43,760 nucleotides of DNA from an uncultured Bacteroidota bacterium (GCA_903844815.1 CAIMVD010000101.1:68220-111979); one strand, 5' to 3'; shown: positions 25,524-34,491, numbered from the stretch's first letter. Numbers and translations: made by a program. Notes: a model not told the origin generated them from the sequence alone.

Positions 25524-26060
25524 CTATATCCAGTTCCGTCTGAAAAAATATGCCAGGGCAAAAGCCGTTCCGAATATTGCCATCATTGTGACAAAGCCTC
25601 CCAAGGAAAGGACTGCCATTCCGCTAAGTGCTGAACCACTTGTACAACCTCGTCCAAGTTGGGAACCGAAACCAAAAAGCACTCCTCCGGTCAAAGCCAG
25701 GATGAGTCTTTTACGGGAAGTAATTGAAGGAGAATGTTCCACCTTAAATTTCAATCGTCCGGCAAAAGCACCAGACAAAAACCCACCCACGAGGACACCC
25801 ATCATCTCAAAAACAAGCCAGGTCTTCATAGGGCTTCCCTGGTGCGACTGACTGAATTCCTTTACAAACCCGGATTTTTCAGATGCAGAAGGAGCTACAG
25901 TATTCATTGTAGTAACCACGGCGCTCTTTATCGCTCCACTGGCACCGAGGCCTCGTCCTGAAACAAAATTTGCAGCAAGCAAAACTATTCCAAGCAGTAC
26001 TCCACCCAGATAAGGATTAATATACTTTCTTACTTTTCTTGTTTTGTTCAATTTAGTCAT
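25524..26060 (-). CDS. YeeE/YedE-family sulfur transporter, half-size (first half)
   Basis: Integral membrane protein of 178 aa. It has a basic N-terminus (TKLNKTRKVRKYINPY), helices GGVLLGIVLLAANFVSG, WLVFEMMGVLVGGFLSGAFA and LILALTGGVLFGFGS, then QLGRGCTSGSALSGM with the conserved Cys of the family, and a final helix with a basic end (FFRRNWI). It is the counterpart of the 196-aa YedE-like gene downstream. The start lies 40 nt after the PsrC-like gene, so it belongs to the same unit. A role in thiosulfate or sulfane-sulfur uptake is inferred from family and neighbours. Confidence 0.83.
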   Translation of the reverse strand: MTKLNKTRKVRKYINPYLGGVLLGIVLLAANFVSGRGLGASGAIKSAVVTTMNTVAPSASEKSGFVKEFSQSHQGSPMKTWLVFEMMGVLVGGFLSGAFAGRLKFKVEHSPSITSRKRLILALTGGVLFGFGSQLGRGCTSGSALSGMAVLSLGGFVTMMAIFGTAFALAYFFRRNWI

Positions 26061-26100
26061 ATTCTTTTATTTTATATTCTGAATTTGAAATGCAATTTTC

Positions 26101-27042
26101 CTAATACAGCCATCTGCTGACCTGACCCGCGTATACAATAATAAACCTTAGCGCCAGGCTTCCGATAATTACAAGGACGGCAGGTACTATTACCGGTATA
26201 TGAAATTTCTTAAGTTCCATAATTTCAAGCACAGCAGGCAGTATCATACCAAGCATTACAACAAAGATCCAGAACGACATTGTATATTCTCCACCAAGGA
26301 ACATATTGACTGCCTCTATCTGTACCTGTGCACCCGCAAGGAATCCCATAAACATATGGATAATAAGGAAAAGTTCGATACCTATAAGCACAAGGTCAAT
26401 CCTTGCAAACTGTTTCCTCTCAGCCTTGTCCTTTGAAAGCAGTAGTGTAGCGGCTGCTCCTGCCGATAGGCCTGAAGCCAGAAACAAAGGACCAAGTATT
26501 GATGTATTCCATAAGGGGCGGGCGTTGAAAGCAGATAACAGGATTCCTGTATAGATACCCAATATTATTGCATAAATTAACATTACCCAGGCAAGAACCA
26601 TTTTGTATTTATTGAAAAATACCTCTGTTTCCTTCAGCCATGAAAATTTCCAGTCCCAGCGGGGATAGATGTCTCTTATGTGAAGCGCACACCAGATAAA
26701 CGATACAGGAGTTATCACCATGAGCGTCCATGCTCCCCATGACATTGGCGACTGCAACTTTATGTTTGTATACAGCTGCCAGAAAAAAAGCTTATGGCGA
26801 AGATCAATAAACAGGGCCACAAGTCCTATAATAAGAAGGAGAGGCGCAAGAAATGGAGTTATCCTCACAGCGGTGCTGTAATCCTTTTCCCTTCCCCTGA
26901 TATAATATAGTGCTGCTATGGCAAGTATCCCTGCTGCCATCCCTCCCAGGAAAAGATAAATGGAGATCTGCCAGTGCCAGATATGAAGATGAGGATCGAC
27001 AAGCTGGTTCATTCTTCCACTTACAATAAGTTCTTCTTTCAT
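26101..27042 (-). CDS. psrC: NrfD/PsrC-type quinol-interacting membrane subunit
   Basis: Membrane subunit of 313 aa with about eight helices, NrfD/PsrC family. The N-terminal WHWQISIYLFLGGMAAGILAI stretch and the later LSAFNARPLWNTSILGPLFLASGLSAGAA block are family hallmarks; the latter region lies at the quinol site. Further helices include VLIGIELFLIIHMFMGFLAG and FWIFVVMLGMILPAVLEI. It should oxidise menaquinol and deliver electrons to the PsrB-like ferredoxin. It starts 20 nt after psrB and is followed by the two YedE genes. Confidence 0.9.
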   Translation of the reverse strand: MKEELIVSGRMNQLVDPHLHIWHWQISIYLFLGGMAAGILAIAALYYIRGREKDYSTAVRITPFLAPLLLIIGLVALFIDLRHKLFFWQLYTNIKLQSPMSWGAWTLMVITPVSFIWCALHIRDIYPRWDWKFSWLKETEVFFNKYKMVLAWVMLIYAIILGIYTGILLSAFNARPLWNTSILGPLFLASGLSAGAAATLLLSKDKAERKQFARIDLVLIGIELFLIIHMFMGFLAGAQVQIEAVNMFLGGEYTMSFWIFVVMLGMILPAVLEIMELKKFHIPVIVPAVLVIIGSLALRFIIVYAGQVSRWLY

Positions 27043-27062
27043 GTTTATGTGAAATTAATTGA

Positions 27063-27596
27063 CTAGATCAGAAAGTATAGTTGCGGCGACGTGCCTGCTT
27101 CCGGAATAAGAGTCTTGTATTTCCTCTTCTTAAGGACGACCGAAACATCACTGTTAGGATCGTCAAGGTCGCCGAAATAAAGACATTTCGTCGGACATAC
27201 TGCGGTGCATGCAGGGGTCAGCCCGTTCTTTATCCGGTGCTCACAGAAGGTGCATTTATCGACATAACCATCGGGATGAGGATAACGCGCATCGTAAGGG
27301 CACGAAGCTATGCATGCCCCGCAGCCTATGCATTGAGAATGTTCCACCATGACTATTCCTCCCTCCACAAAATGGCTCGCTCCTGTAGGGCAGCACCTTA
27401 CACAAGGCGCATTTTCACAGTGGTTACACCTTTCCGATCTGATTTCCATCTCAAGCTGGGGATAGGTTCCGTCCATTACTTCTACTACCCAATCGCGGCA
27501 AAATCCTATGGGGACCTTATTTTCAGTCTGGCATGCAACTACACAATCGCTGCAGCCTACGCATTTTCGTGTATCAACGGCCATTGCATATCTCAT
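27063..27596 (-). CDS. psrB: PsrB-like four-cluster ferredoxin subunit
   Basis: Electron-transfer subunit of 177 aa with four [4Fe-4S] motifs: CVGCSDCVVAC near residue 14, CNHCENAPCVRCCP, CIGCGACIASCPYDARY, and KCTFCEHR...CTAVCPTKC. This is the DMSO reductase/polysulfide reductase B pattern. It carries no signal peptide, as expected for a subunit exported with its Tat partner. Its ATG overlaps the stop of psrA by 4 nt, so the two are translationally coupled. Confidence 0.93.
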   Translation of the reverse strand: MRYAMAVDTRKCVGCSDCVVACQTENKVPIGFCRDWVVEVMDGTYPQLEMEIRSERCNHCENAPCVRCCPTGASHFVEGGIVMVEHSQCIGCGACIASCPYDARYPHPDGYVDKCTFCEHRIKNGLTPACTAVCPTKCLYFGDLDDPNSDVSVVLKKRKYKTLIPEAGTSPQLYFLI

Positions 27597-29830
27597 AATG
27601 CTGCCTCCTCTTCTGTTTTTTCTGTAACAAATGTTACAAAATTCGATCTCATTCCGGTTCCTCCCATAATAGGATCAACAAGGACATTAGTAATTAACTG
27701 TGTGTCGCTTACACCGCGGCCAAAACATCTTTTCAGCTTTTTCTCGGCATGTCCGAATCCGTGGACCATATATACCGAATCCCATCGTATGCGCTCGGTA
27801 ACCCTTACCTTAATAGGGAAATCCGAGATAATATCATTCTGGTTTTTCAGCCAGATGTATTGATCAGGTTTCAATCCCCACTCCTTTGCAACCATTGGGT
27901 TAATCCAGACAGTGTTCTCATCCATAAGATCGGTAAGGTTGGGATTGTTTGCAGTACGACTGAAAGTGTGCATCGGAGCCCTTCCGTATATGAGGCGGTA
28001 ATAACCCTCTGTCGGTTCTTCGTGGGGTGTATACTTTGGTATCGGATCAAATCCTGCACCCTCAAAATAAGCTGAGAAAAGTTCTATTTTCCCGGAGTCA
28101 GTTGAAAATTCAACATCTTCATTGTCAGAAAAGTAGAGATCGTCTGCCTCCCTTTCGAATGTTTTCACACCAATACGTTGCATCTCTTCAAGCGATGATC
28201 CTGCCTTTTTCAACTGGGCATCCAGCATCTCTTCCTGTTTTTCGAATGGGAAATAATCTGCAAGATTAAGTTTTTTTGAAAGGTCCCTTGCAATGGTGTA
28301 ATCTGATTTTGTATCGTATAATGGTTCGGTTGCAGGCATCCTGAGCGCGATGGCAGGCTTCCTGTGAGGAGCAGCCCTGAGTGTATCATACCTCTCGAGA
28401 TAAGTACATTCAGGCAAAACAACATCTGCCCAGCCGGTTATTTCCATAGGCATGGTATCGACAACAACAAGTAGTTCAAGATTCTGGATGGCCTTCAGTG
28501 TATTGGCCTGATTTGGTATTGTGAATATAAGATTCGTTCCGTTAACAAACCAGCCTTTAATCGGGTAAGCAGGATTATTTTCCGGAACTGAAGCATCAAT
28601 AAGGGCATTCGATACCGGAGAACTGGCAAGAGGATATTTTCCGGGGAAGAGATCCTGCCAGCTCTTTGCCGGCGCTTTAAATGCCGGGATTGCGGATGCA
28701 GGAAGTGCGAATTTGGAAGGACGGTAAAAACCTCCGCGCCGTCCCCATGATCCGAGAAGTGCGTTCAGAATAGCGACTGCCCTGATCCTCTGAGTGTCAT
28801 CTCCATACCAGGTAACATGCCTTCCCGGATGAACAATTACAGCCGGCGAAGCATCGGCCATTTCTTTTGCAGTCTTCCTGATCAGATCGGGCTTGATGGT
28901 GGTTATAGCATAAGCCCATTCAGGCGTGAATTCACTGACATACGCTTTCAACTGATCAAAACCCATACAATATTTTTCGACATATTTTCTGTCGTAATAT
29001 TCATTGTAAATGATCTCATGAATCCAGGCAAGAAGCAGGGCAATATCGGTTGATGGCTTGATGGGAAGCCAGAATTTTGATTTGCCTGCTGCAGTTGAAA
29101 ATCGCGGATCAACTGTTATAATTGTGGCTCCCTTATCGATTGCATCCGACATCTCCTGAACCTGACCATTGTGCATGTTTTCGCCAATATGCGATCCAAT
29201 CAGCACAAGGCATTTTGTATCACGGATATCGGTTATCTCGGGTGAGTATGCCTCCTCTCCAAATGTTGCCATGAAGGCCTCATCTCTTGGTCCCCGGCAT
29301 TGTGCATACGAAGGTTCGGCAATATTAGCAGTTCCGAATGCCTTTAAGAGAGTCGTAAAATAGGTTGAACCTGATCCGTGAGTAAAAAGAGCCATGGTCT
29401 CCGGTCCATAATCTGCTGATAGTTTTTTCATCTTCCCGGCAATCAGATCAAGCGCCTCGTCCCATGTAGCCTCACGAAACACCTGCTTTCCCCTCTCTTC
29501 AACCCTTATTAGTGGCGTTTTCAGACGGTCTTCATCATAATACATCCCGACACCGCCTGTTCCCCTTGGACAGAATCGTCCATTGCAGTGCTGGTCATCA
29601 TCATTTCCGATTATTTTCCAAATCTTCCCTTCAGAGGTCTTGTACACCCATCCGGCACATTTCCAGAAGCAAACCTCACAATAGGTAGGTGTCCTCCTTA
29701 AATCTACAACAAGTTTTTTCACCTCTTCCGGTGATGAGAGTGCCTTTACTACCTTGAAAGCTCCAGCTCCCACGGCTATAGCCCCTGCTCCCAGTGCTGA
29801 AATCCTGATAAAATCTCTCCTGCTGACCAT
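27593..29830 (-). CDS. psrA: PsrA/PhsA-like molybdopterin oxidoreductase, Tat-exported
   Basis: Catalytic subunit of 745 aa. The N-terminus MVSRRDFIRISALGAGAIAV is a Tat signal. Cys 51, 54, 58 and 87 (CEVCFWKC...FCPRG) bind the proximal [4Fe-4S]. C178 in SYAQCRGPRDE is the candidate Mo ligand, as in polysulfide and thiosulfate reductases. Later pterin-binding segments include VHPGRHVTWYGDDTQRIRAV, VVDTMPMEITGWADVVLPE and INPMVAKEWGLKPDQ. The frame is open to 29851 through a GTG codon, but the ATG at 29830 gives the better Tat signal. The CEVCFWKCAGWV and CPRGTGGVGMY text resembles polysulfide-reductase-like proteins of green sulfur bacteria. Neighbouring sulfur transporters and rhodanese favour thiosulfate or polysulfide as substrate; arsenate or tetrathionate are less likely alternatives. 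Confidence 0.9.
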   Translation of the reverse strand: MVSRRDFIRISALGAGAIAVGAGAFKVVKALSSPEEVKKLVVDLRRTPTYCEVCFWKCAGWVYKTSEGKIWKIIGNDDDQHCNGRFCPRGTGGVGMYYDEDRLKTPLIRVEERGKQVFREATWDEALDLIAGKMKKLSADYGPETMALFTHGSGSTYFTTLLKAFGTANIAEPSYAQCRGPRDEAFMATFGEEAYSPEITDIRDTKCLVLIGSHIGENMHNGQVQEMSDAIDKGATIITVDPRFSTAAGKSKFWLPIKPSTDIALLLAWIHEIIYNEYYDRKYVEKYCMGFDQLKAYVSEFTPEWAYAITTIKPDLIRKTAKEMADASPAVIVHPGRHVTWYGDDTQRIRAVAILNALLGSWGRRGGFYRPSKFALPASAIPAFKAPAKSWQDLFPGKYPLASSPVSNALIDASVPENNPAYPIKGWFVNGTNLIFTIPNQANTLKAIQNLELLVVVDTMPMEITGWADVVLPECTYLERYDTLRAAPHRKPAIALRMPATEPLYDTKSDYTIARDLSKKLNLADYFPFEKQEEMLDAQLKKAGSSLEEMQRIGVKTFEREADDLYFSDNEDVEFSTDSGKIELFSAYFEGAGFDPIPKYTPHEEPTEGYYRLIYGRAPMHTFSRTANNPNLTDLMDENTVWINPMVAKEWGLKPDQYIWLKNQNDIISDFPIKVRVTERIRWDSVYMVHGFGHAEKKLKRCFGRGVSDTQLITNVLVDPIMGGTGMRSNFVTFVTEKTEEEAAL

Positions 29831-30259
29831 AAAATTTTGATAAATCCTCACAAAAATATCAAAAAGAAGATGCGATAATTTAAATATTTATATAAATAGA
29901 TATATGAAATTCAGCCACAGAATAAAACCTTCTGTTAACAAATTAACAATCTGATCAATATCACTTATTTAGAATTAATATAAATTATATTCCGGTCTCA
30001 AATTACTGAACAGCAGGTAAAAAAGTATATATAATATTAAAACCTCATAAACCGGAACCCTGCCGGAAAAAAGCAGGTATCGGGTATAAAATTTATCAGA
30101 TAGCACTATTTTGCCTGCGGTCAATGTTATCTAAAGCTATGAAAAAAAGAAGTTTAAAAAAAGGAACTTGCACAACAGTGCGAAAATTTGTAACATTTTA
30201 TTATTTTTAAGGTGACTATGAATAAGTTAAATTTGTGATTACATCTTAATACTATTTTA
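29831..30259. other. divergent intergenic region between psrA and pfk
   Basis: AT-rich gap that must contain promoters for the minus-strand psr locus and the plus-strand phosphofructokinase operon. I saw no complete FNR/CRP-like palindrome (the fragment TGATCAATATCA near 29950 is only a partial match), no strong terminator and no ORF of its own. Confidence 0.5.
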
Positions 30260-31300
30260 ATGGGGAAATCGACGAAAGGGCAGAGAATCGGAATTCTCAC
30301 AGCCGGAGGTGACTGTCCTGGACTAAATGCGGCAATAAGGGGAGTTGGAAAAACAGCCATCGTTAAATACGGGATGAAAGTAATCGGAATAAGCGATGGA
30401 TTTACCGGAATGATCCATAATGAATACCGCAAGCTCAGGGAGCAGGATCTTTCCGGGATTCTCACAATGGGAGGAACGATTCTTGGGACATCAAGGGAAA
30501 AACCATTCAAGAGTGATATCAAGGGTCAGAAAGAGATTAGCAAACCTGCACTTATCAGGAAGCACTATGAACAGATGGAACTCGATTGCCTGGTATGCAT
30601 AGGCGGGAACGGGACCCAGAAAACCGCAAACCTTTTATCGCTTGAAGGGCTGAATGTCATCGGCATACCCAAAACCATCGACAACGATGTCTGGGGAACT
30701 GATTTTACATTCGGATTCGACTCTGCTGTCAATATAGCGGCCGAAGCCATCGACAGACTGCATTCAACAGCAAACTCCCACAAACGCATAATGGTAATCG
30801 AAGTGATGGGCCATACTGCCGGGTGGATTGCCCTTTATTCCGGAATAGCAGCAGGCGGCGATGTAATCCTTATTCCCGAAATCGAATATAACGAAGATAA
30901 AATTGCCGAATATCTGGTTCATCGGGCAGAAGAGAACAAACCCTATTCTATTGTTGTTATAGCCGAAGGAATCAGGAATCCTATGAAAGATCGTTCAGCG
31001 GCACAATTCATGTGCAACAGGATAAAAGAGATGACAGGTCTTGAAGCAAGAGAGACAGTTCTTGGGTATGTACAAAGGGGAGGCACTCCCTCACCCATGG
31101 ACCGCGTTCTTGCAACCCGCTATGGCACAGCAGCTGCCGACATGATTGCACGACGCGAATACGGAAATATGGTTGCATTAAGGAATAATGATATAGTACC
31201 GGTCCCGCTCTCAGAGGTCACAAACAAACTAAATCTTGTAGGACCTGACAATCCGCTTGTACTGCAGGCTAAAAACATGGGGACAAGTTTTGGAAATTAA
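30260..31300 (+). CDS. pfkA: 6-phosphofructokinase (mixed-substrate type)
   Basis: Glycolytic kinase of 346 aa that phosphorylates fructose 6-phosphate. TAGGDCPGLNAAIRG at residues 14-28 binds phosphate. The donor-site motif is GGNGT (115-119), with Gly where PPi-dependent enzymes have Asp. The catalytic motif is PKTIDND (137-143), with Lys where bacterial ATP-PFKs have Gly. This Gly/Lys combination marks the group III mixed-substrate lineage, often ATP-using, but the donor should be tested. Substrate motifs MGHTAGWIALYSG and GYVQRGGTPSPMDR are intact. It is followed by SixA and PPK1, so polyphosphate- or PPi-linked metabolism is plausible. Confidence 0.93.
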   Translation: MGKSTKGQRIGILTAGGDCPGLNAAIRGVGKTAIVKYGMKVIGISDGFTGMIHNEYRKLREQDLSGILTMGGTILGTSREKPFKSDIKGQKEISKPALIRKHYEQMELDCLVCIGGNGTQKTANLLSLEGLNVIGIPKTIDNDVWGTDFTFGFDSAVNIAAEAIDRLHSTANSHKRIMVIEVMGHTAGWIALYSGIAAGGDVILIPEIEYNEDKIAEYLVHRAEENKPYSIVVIAEGIRNPMKDRSAAQFMCNRIKEMTGLEARETVLGYVQRGGTPSPMDRVLATRYGTAAADMIARREYGNMVALRNNDIVPVPLSEVTNKLNLVGPDNPLVLQAKNMGTSFGN

Positions 31301-31347
31301 ATAAAATCAGACTCAGATTTATAATTGCCGTTTAAAGAAAGATAATT

Positions 31348-31845
31348 ATGAAAAAACTCATTTTTGTTCGTCACGGAAAAGCCGAAGATCCTTACGGGGA
31401 TATTCCCGATTACAACAGGTCGCTCAACAGCAAGGGTAAAATAATATGCCGGGCTATGGCACGTAAACTCAAAGAGATGGATCCTGCTCCGGGAGTATTT
31501 ATTACAAGCCCCGCTTTCAGGGCGCTTGAGACGGCACTGATCTTCTCAGGAACTTTTGGTATCAGACCCGAGAAACTGATACTCGATGACAATATTTATC
31601 ACAAGATGAATCTGGATTATCTCAATGAACTTTTGCCAACAATCGGCGACGACGTCGATTCACTGGTGTTTTTCGGCCACAACCCGGCATTCACCGGAAT
31701 ACCCGATGAACTCAGCAGGGAAGGATGCGAAATGATGCCAAAATGCGGTATTATAGGCCTCAGCTTCGACATAAACTCATGGAAAGATCTCCGCAGGCAT
31801 ACCGGCAAAACAATATATTTCCTGAAGCCCGAAAAAATCTCATGA
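31348..31845 (+). CDS. sixA: SixA-like histidine phosphatase
   Basis: Phosphohistidine-type phosphatase of 165 aa. The catalytic RHG is at residues 8-10 (IFVRHGKAEDP), the second Arg lies in SPAFRALETA, and the second His in FFGHNPAFT. The size fits SixA, which removes phosphate from phosphohistidine. Its stop overlaps the PPK1 start (ATGA at 31842-31845), so the two are coupled. PPK1 works through a phosphohistidine intermediate, which makes the pairing notable. Confidence 0.88.
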   Translation: MKKLIFVRHGKAEDPYGDIPDYNRSLNSKGKIICRAMARKLKEMDPAPGVFITSPAFRALETALIFSGTFGIRPEKLILDDNIYHKMNLDYLNELLPTIGDDVDSLVFFGHNPAFTGIPDELSREGCEMMPKCGIIGLSFDINSWKDLRRHTGKTIYFLKPEKIS

Positions 31846-33908
31846 ACTCAACATACATACCGAAGGAAATAAGCTGGCTCTCATTCAATGAAAGAGTTTT
31901 ACAGGAGTCTGAAAACAAAGAGGTTCCGTTACTTGAAAGATTTAAATTTCTGGGGATTTATTCGAATAACCTTGACGAATATTTCAGGGTAAGGGTTGCT
32001 ACTCTCAGAAGACTCTCTCAATTCGGTCCCAGATCAAAAAGTATTCTTGGTTACAGCCCTAAGACCACTTTAAAGGATATTCAGGAAATTGTCCTTGTGC
32101 AGAATGAACGGTTCGAGAAGATATACACAGGTTTGCTTCAGGAACTTGATAAGCATAAAATACATATAATCAACGAGAAACAGCTAAATGCTGAACAATC
32201 GGAGTTCGTAAGGGCTTATTTTCACAAAGAAGTGCGTACCAGGCTTATGCCCTTTCTTATCGAGAAGGCATCTGAACTGCCTAACCTTACCGATGATGCT
32301 ATTTATCTTGCCATCTGCCTCTTTGCGAAGGAAAAGCAGAACAACAGGTATGCACTTCTTGAAATCCCCACAAATGTACTGCCCCGATTTGTCGTTCTGC
32401 CCGAAAAAGATGAAGAGAAATACGTCATATATATAGATGACATTATAAGGTATGGCCTTAAAGAGATCTTTTTCATTTTTGAATTCGACCGTATTGAAGC
32501 CTATACTATAAAACTGACTAAGGATGCAGAACTTGAAATTGCCGATGATATCTCCGAAAGCTTCATCGACAAAATGTCACGGAGTCTTCAGCAGCGAAAA
32601 TGGGGATCGCCGGTACGTTTCATTTACGACAGGGAAATTCCTCAGGATTTTCTGAAACTGCTCACAAGAAAACTTAAATTCGGACCCGATGATGCCATGA
32701 TACCCGGGAACAGGTATCACAACTTCAAGGATTTCATAAGGTTTCCCGATATGGGGAAAAAGAAATTTTATTTCGATCCTCTCCCTCCGATACTGCATAA
32801 GGACATCCTCCCAGGAAAAAGCATCCTGTCGGTTATTAAGAAGAAAGATATAATGCTTCTCTTTCCGTATAATCCTTTTGATCATTTCATCGATCTGCTC
32901 CGTGAGGCATCAATCGATCCATATGTTACTACAATCCAGATAACACTTTACAGGCTCGCAAGGAATTCAAGCGTAATAAATGCCCTTCTGAATGCCGTAC
33001 GAAACGGTAAAAGAGTAACAACAGTTGTTGAGTTACAAGCGAGGTTTGATGAAGAAGCAAATATCCTGTGGGGAAACAAGCTTATGGAGGAAGGGGTTAA
33101 GGTAATTTATGGAGTACCCGGACTTAAGGTTCATTCAAAATTATGTCTTATAACACGGGAAAAGAACAACCTAACCCAATGGTATGCGGCTATAGGAACA
33201 GGGAACTTCAATGAAGATACAGCCAGAATTTATACCGACCACCTTCTGCTTACAACAAATAAAAAAATCACTTACGAAGTTTTTAAGGCATTCAGCTTCT
33301 TTAATGTGAATTACAGGAAAGATAACTTCTATCACCTGGTCCTTTCGCCTTTTTTCCTCAGAAATAAGATGACATTACTTATCGATAATGAGATCAAAAA
33401 TGCCCAGGCAGGAAAGAAAGCTTATATCTTAATGAAGCTGAATAACATTTCCGACAACGATATTATCAATCACCTTTATAAGGCAAGTAATGCTGGGGTG
33501 ACAATAAAACTTATTGTGCGTGGAATGATGTCACTTGTACCCGGAATAAAAAATGTGAGCGAAAATATCAAGGCGATTGGCATTGTCGACAGGTTTCTGG
33601 AACATTCAAGGTTCATGATCTTTTGCAACGGAGGAAATGAAGAGTGCTATTTTTCTTCAGCAGACCTTATGACAAGGAATATTGAACACAGGATTGAAGT
33701 GACCTGTCCCGTATTTGACAAAGGAATAAAGAATGAGCTGAAGGATATTTTCGAGATCCTCTGGAGCGACAATGTAAAAGCGCGTAAACTTGACGGGACA
33801 CTTTCAAACAAGTTTGTAAAAAACGATAAGAAACAAGTCCAGGCACAAAAGGAAGTTTACAACTACGTTAAGCGGATAAATGACAAATGCCATGAAACCC
33901 CGGTCTGA
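31842..33908 (+). CDS. ppk1: polyphosphate kinase 1
   Basis: Enzyme of 688 aa that makes polyphosphate from ATP or runs in reverse. The frame is open from 31725, but the ATG at 31842 gives MNSTYIPKEISWLSFNERVL, the standard PPK1 N-terminus. The autophosphorylated His is H431 in LKVHSKLCLI, and the second active-site His is H588 in EHSRFMIF. Other family features are SNNLDEYFRVRVATLRR near the N-terminus, TLYRLARNSSVINAL, and ELQARFDEEANI. The length is normal. It is the third gene after phosphofructokinase and SixA. Confidence 0.96.
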   Translation: MNSTYIPKEISWLSFNERVLQESENKEVPLLERFKFLGIYSNNLDEYFRVRVATLRRLSQFGPRSKSILGYSPKTTLKDIQEIVLVQNERFEKIYTGLLQELDKHKIHIINEKQLNAEQSEFVRAYFHKEVRTRLMPFLIEKASELPNLTDDAIYLAICLFAKEKQNNRYALLEIPTNVLPRFVVLPEKDEEKYVIYIDDIIRYGLKEIFFIFEFDRIEAYTIKLTKDAELEIADDISESFIDKMSRSLQQRKWGSPVRFIYDREIPQDFLKLLTRKLKFGPDDAMIPGNRYHNFKDFIRFPDMGKKKFYFDPLPPILHKDILPGKSILSVIKKKDIMLLFPYNPFDHFIDLLREASIDPYVTTIQITLYRLARNSSVINALLNAVRNGKRVTTVVELQARFDEEANILWGNKLMEEGVKVIYGVPGLKVHSKLCLITREKNNLTQWYAAIGTGNFNEDTARIYTDHLLLTTNKKITYEVFKAFSFFNVNYRKDNFYHLVLSPFFLRNKMTLLIDNEIKNAQAGKKAYILMKLNNISDNDIINHLYKASNAGVTIKLIVRGMMSLVPGIKNVSENIKAIGIVDRFLEHSRFMIFCNGGNEECYFSSADLMTRNIEHRIEVTCPVFDKGIKNELKDIFEILWSDNVKARKLDGTLSNKFVKNDKKQVQAQKEVYNYVKRINDKCHETPV

Positions 33909-33928
33909 TCATTTCTAAAACCCATATT

Positions 33929-34453
33929 ATGAATATTTACGTTTTGCTGGCAGGAACAGTCTCAATATTAGTATTTTCATGGTTTTTTTCCGTGAAGCAC
34001 AAACGCTATCATGGCATACCGAGGTTTTTTGCGTTTGAAAGCGTTTTTATCCTTTTTCTGCTGAACTACCGTTTTTGGTTCTCTGAGCCTTTTTCACCCA
34101 TTCATATTCTGTCATGGATTGTCCTTATTATTTCAGCTTATGCGGGACTGGAAGGATATTTCAGGCTGAAAAGGGAGGGCAAGCCTGTTGACCAGTTTGA
34201 AAACACCTCCCTCCTTGTAAAGTCAGGAATTTACGGATATATCAGGCATCCGCTCTACTTATCGGTTTTTATGGTTGGAATCGGCATAATGCTTAAAGAC
34301 CCGGGATCCATCCAACTTGTGCTTGGGGCCATACTCCTTGCAGCCATTTACCTTACTTCCTTCACCGAAGAAAAGGAGATGATCGCTAAATTCGGCAATG
34401 AATACAGGGAATATATGAAAGAGTCTAAGATGTTTATTCCATTCTTAATATAG
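33929..34453 (+). CDS. isoprenylcysteine/phospholipid methyltransferase-family membrane protein
   Basis: Small integral membrane protein of 174 aa with about five helices. The C-terminal part has the ICMT/PEMT pattern: GIYGYIRHPLYLSVFMVGIG, where RHP binds SAM, and EEKEMIAKFGNEYREYMKES. The substrate in bacteria is generally unknown, possibly a lipid or quinone. It starts 20 nt after ppk1 and is probably the last gene of that unit. A degenerate heptad tract lies just after the stop. Confidence 0.75.
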   Translation: MNIYVLLAGTVSILVFSWFFSVKHKRYHGIPRFFAFESVFILFLLNYRFWFSEPFSPIHILSWIVLIISAYAGLEGYFRLKREGKPVDQFENTSLLVKSGIYGYIRHPLYLSVFMVGIGIMLKDPGSIQLVLGAILLAAIYLTSFTEEKEMIAKFGNEYREYMKESKMFIPFLI

Positions 34454-34455
34454 AG

Positions 34456-34483
34456 GACTCTCGGCACAAGACACTCGACGCAA
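34456..34483. repeat. degenerate 7-bp repeat between convergent genes
   Basis: Four heptads in phase: GACTCTC, GGCACAA, GACACTC, GACGCAA. It lies 3 nt after the methyltransferase stop and 8 nt before the metA stop, in the whole gap between the convergent genes. The reverse strand resembles the diverged part of the tract at 25464-25519. Confidence 0.6.
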
Positions 34484-34491
34484 GGAATATG

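Noticed and set aside
25434-25851. plus-strand frames starting in the GTTTATG repeat
   Set aside because: Their N-termini (MVYGLWF...) are only translated heptads, and the rest is antisense to the 178-aa YedE gene.
27081-27863. 260-codon plus-strand frame opposite psrB and the end of psrA
   Set aside because: It is long but lies antisense to Cys-rich ferredoxin and molybdoenzyme sequence; its own Cys/Arg-rich text matches no family.
29930-29980. Possible FNR-type operator upstream of psrA
   Set aside because: TGATCAATATCA is only a partial match to TTGAT-N4-ATCAA and has no second half at correct spacing.
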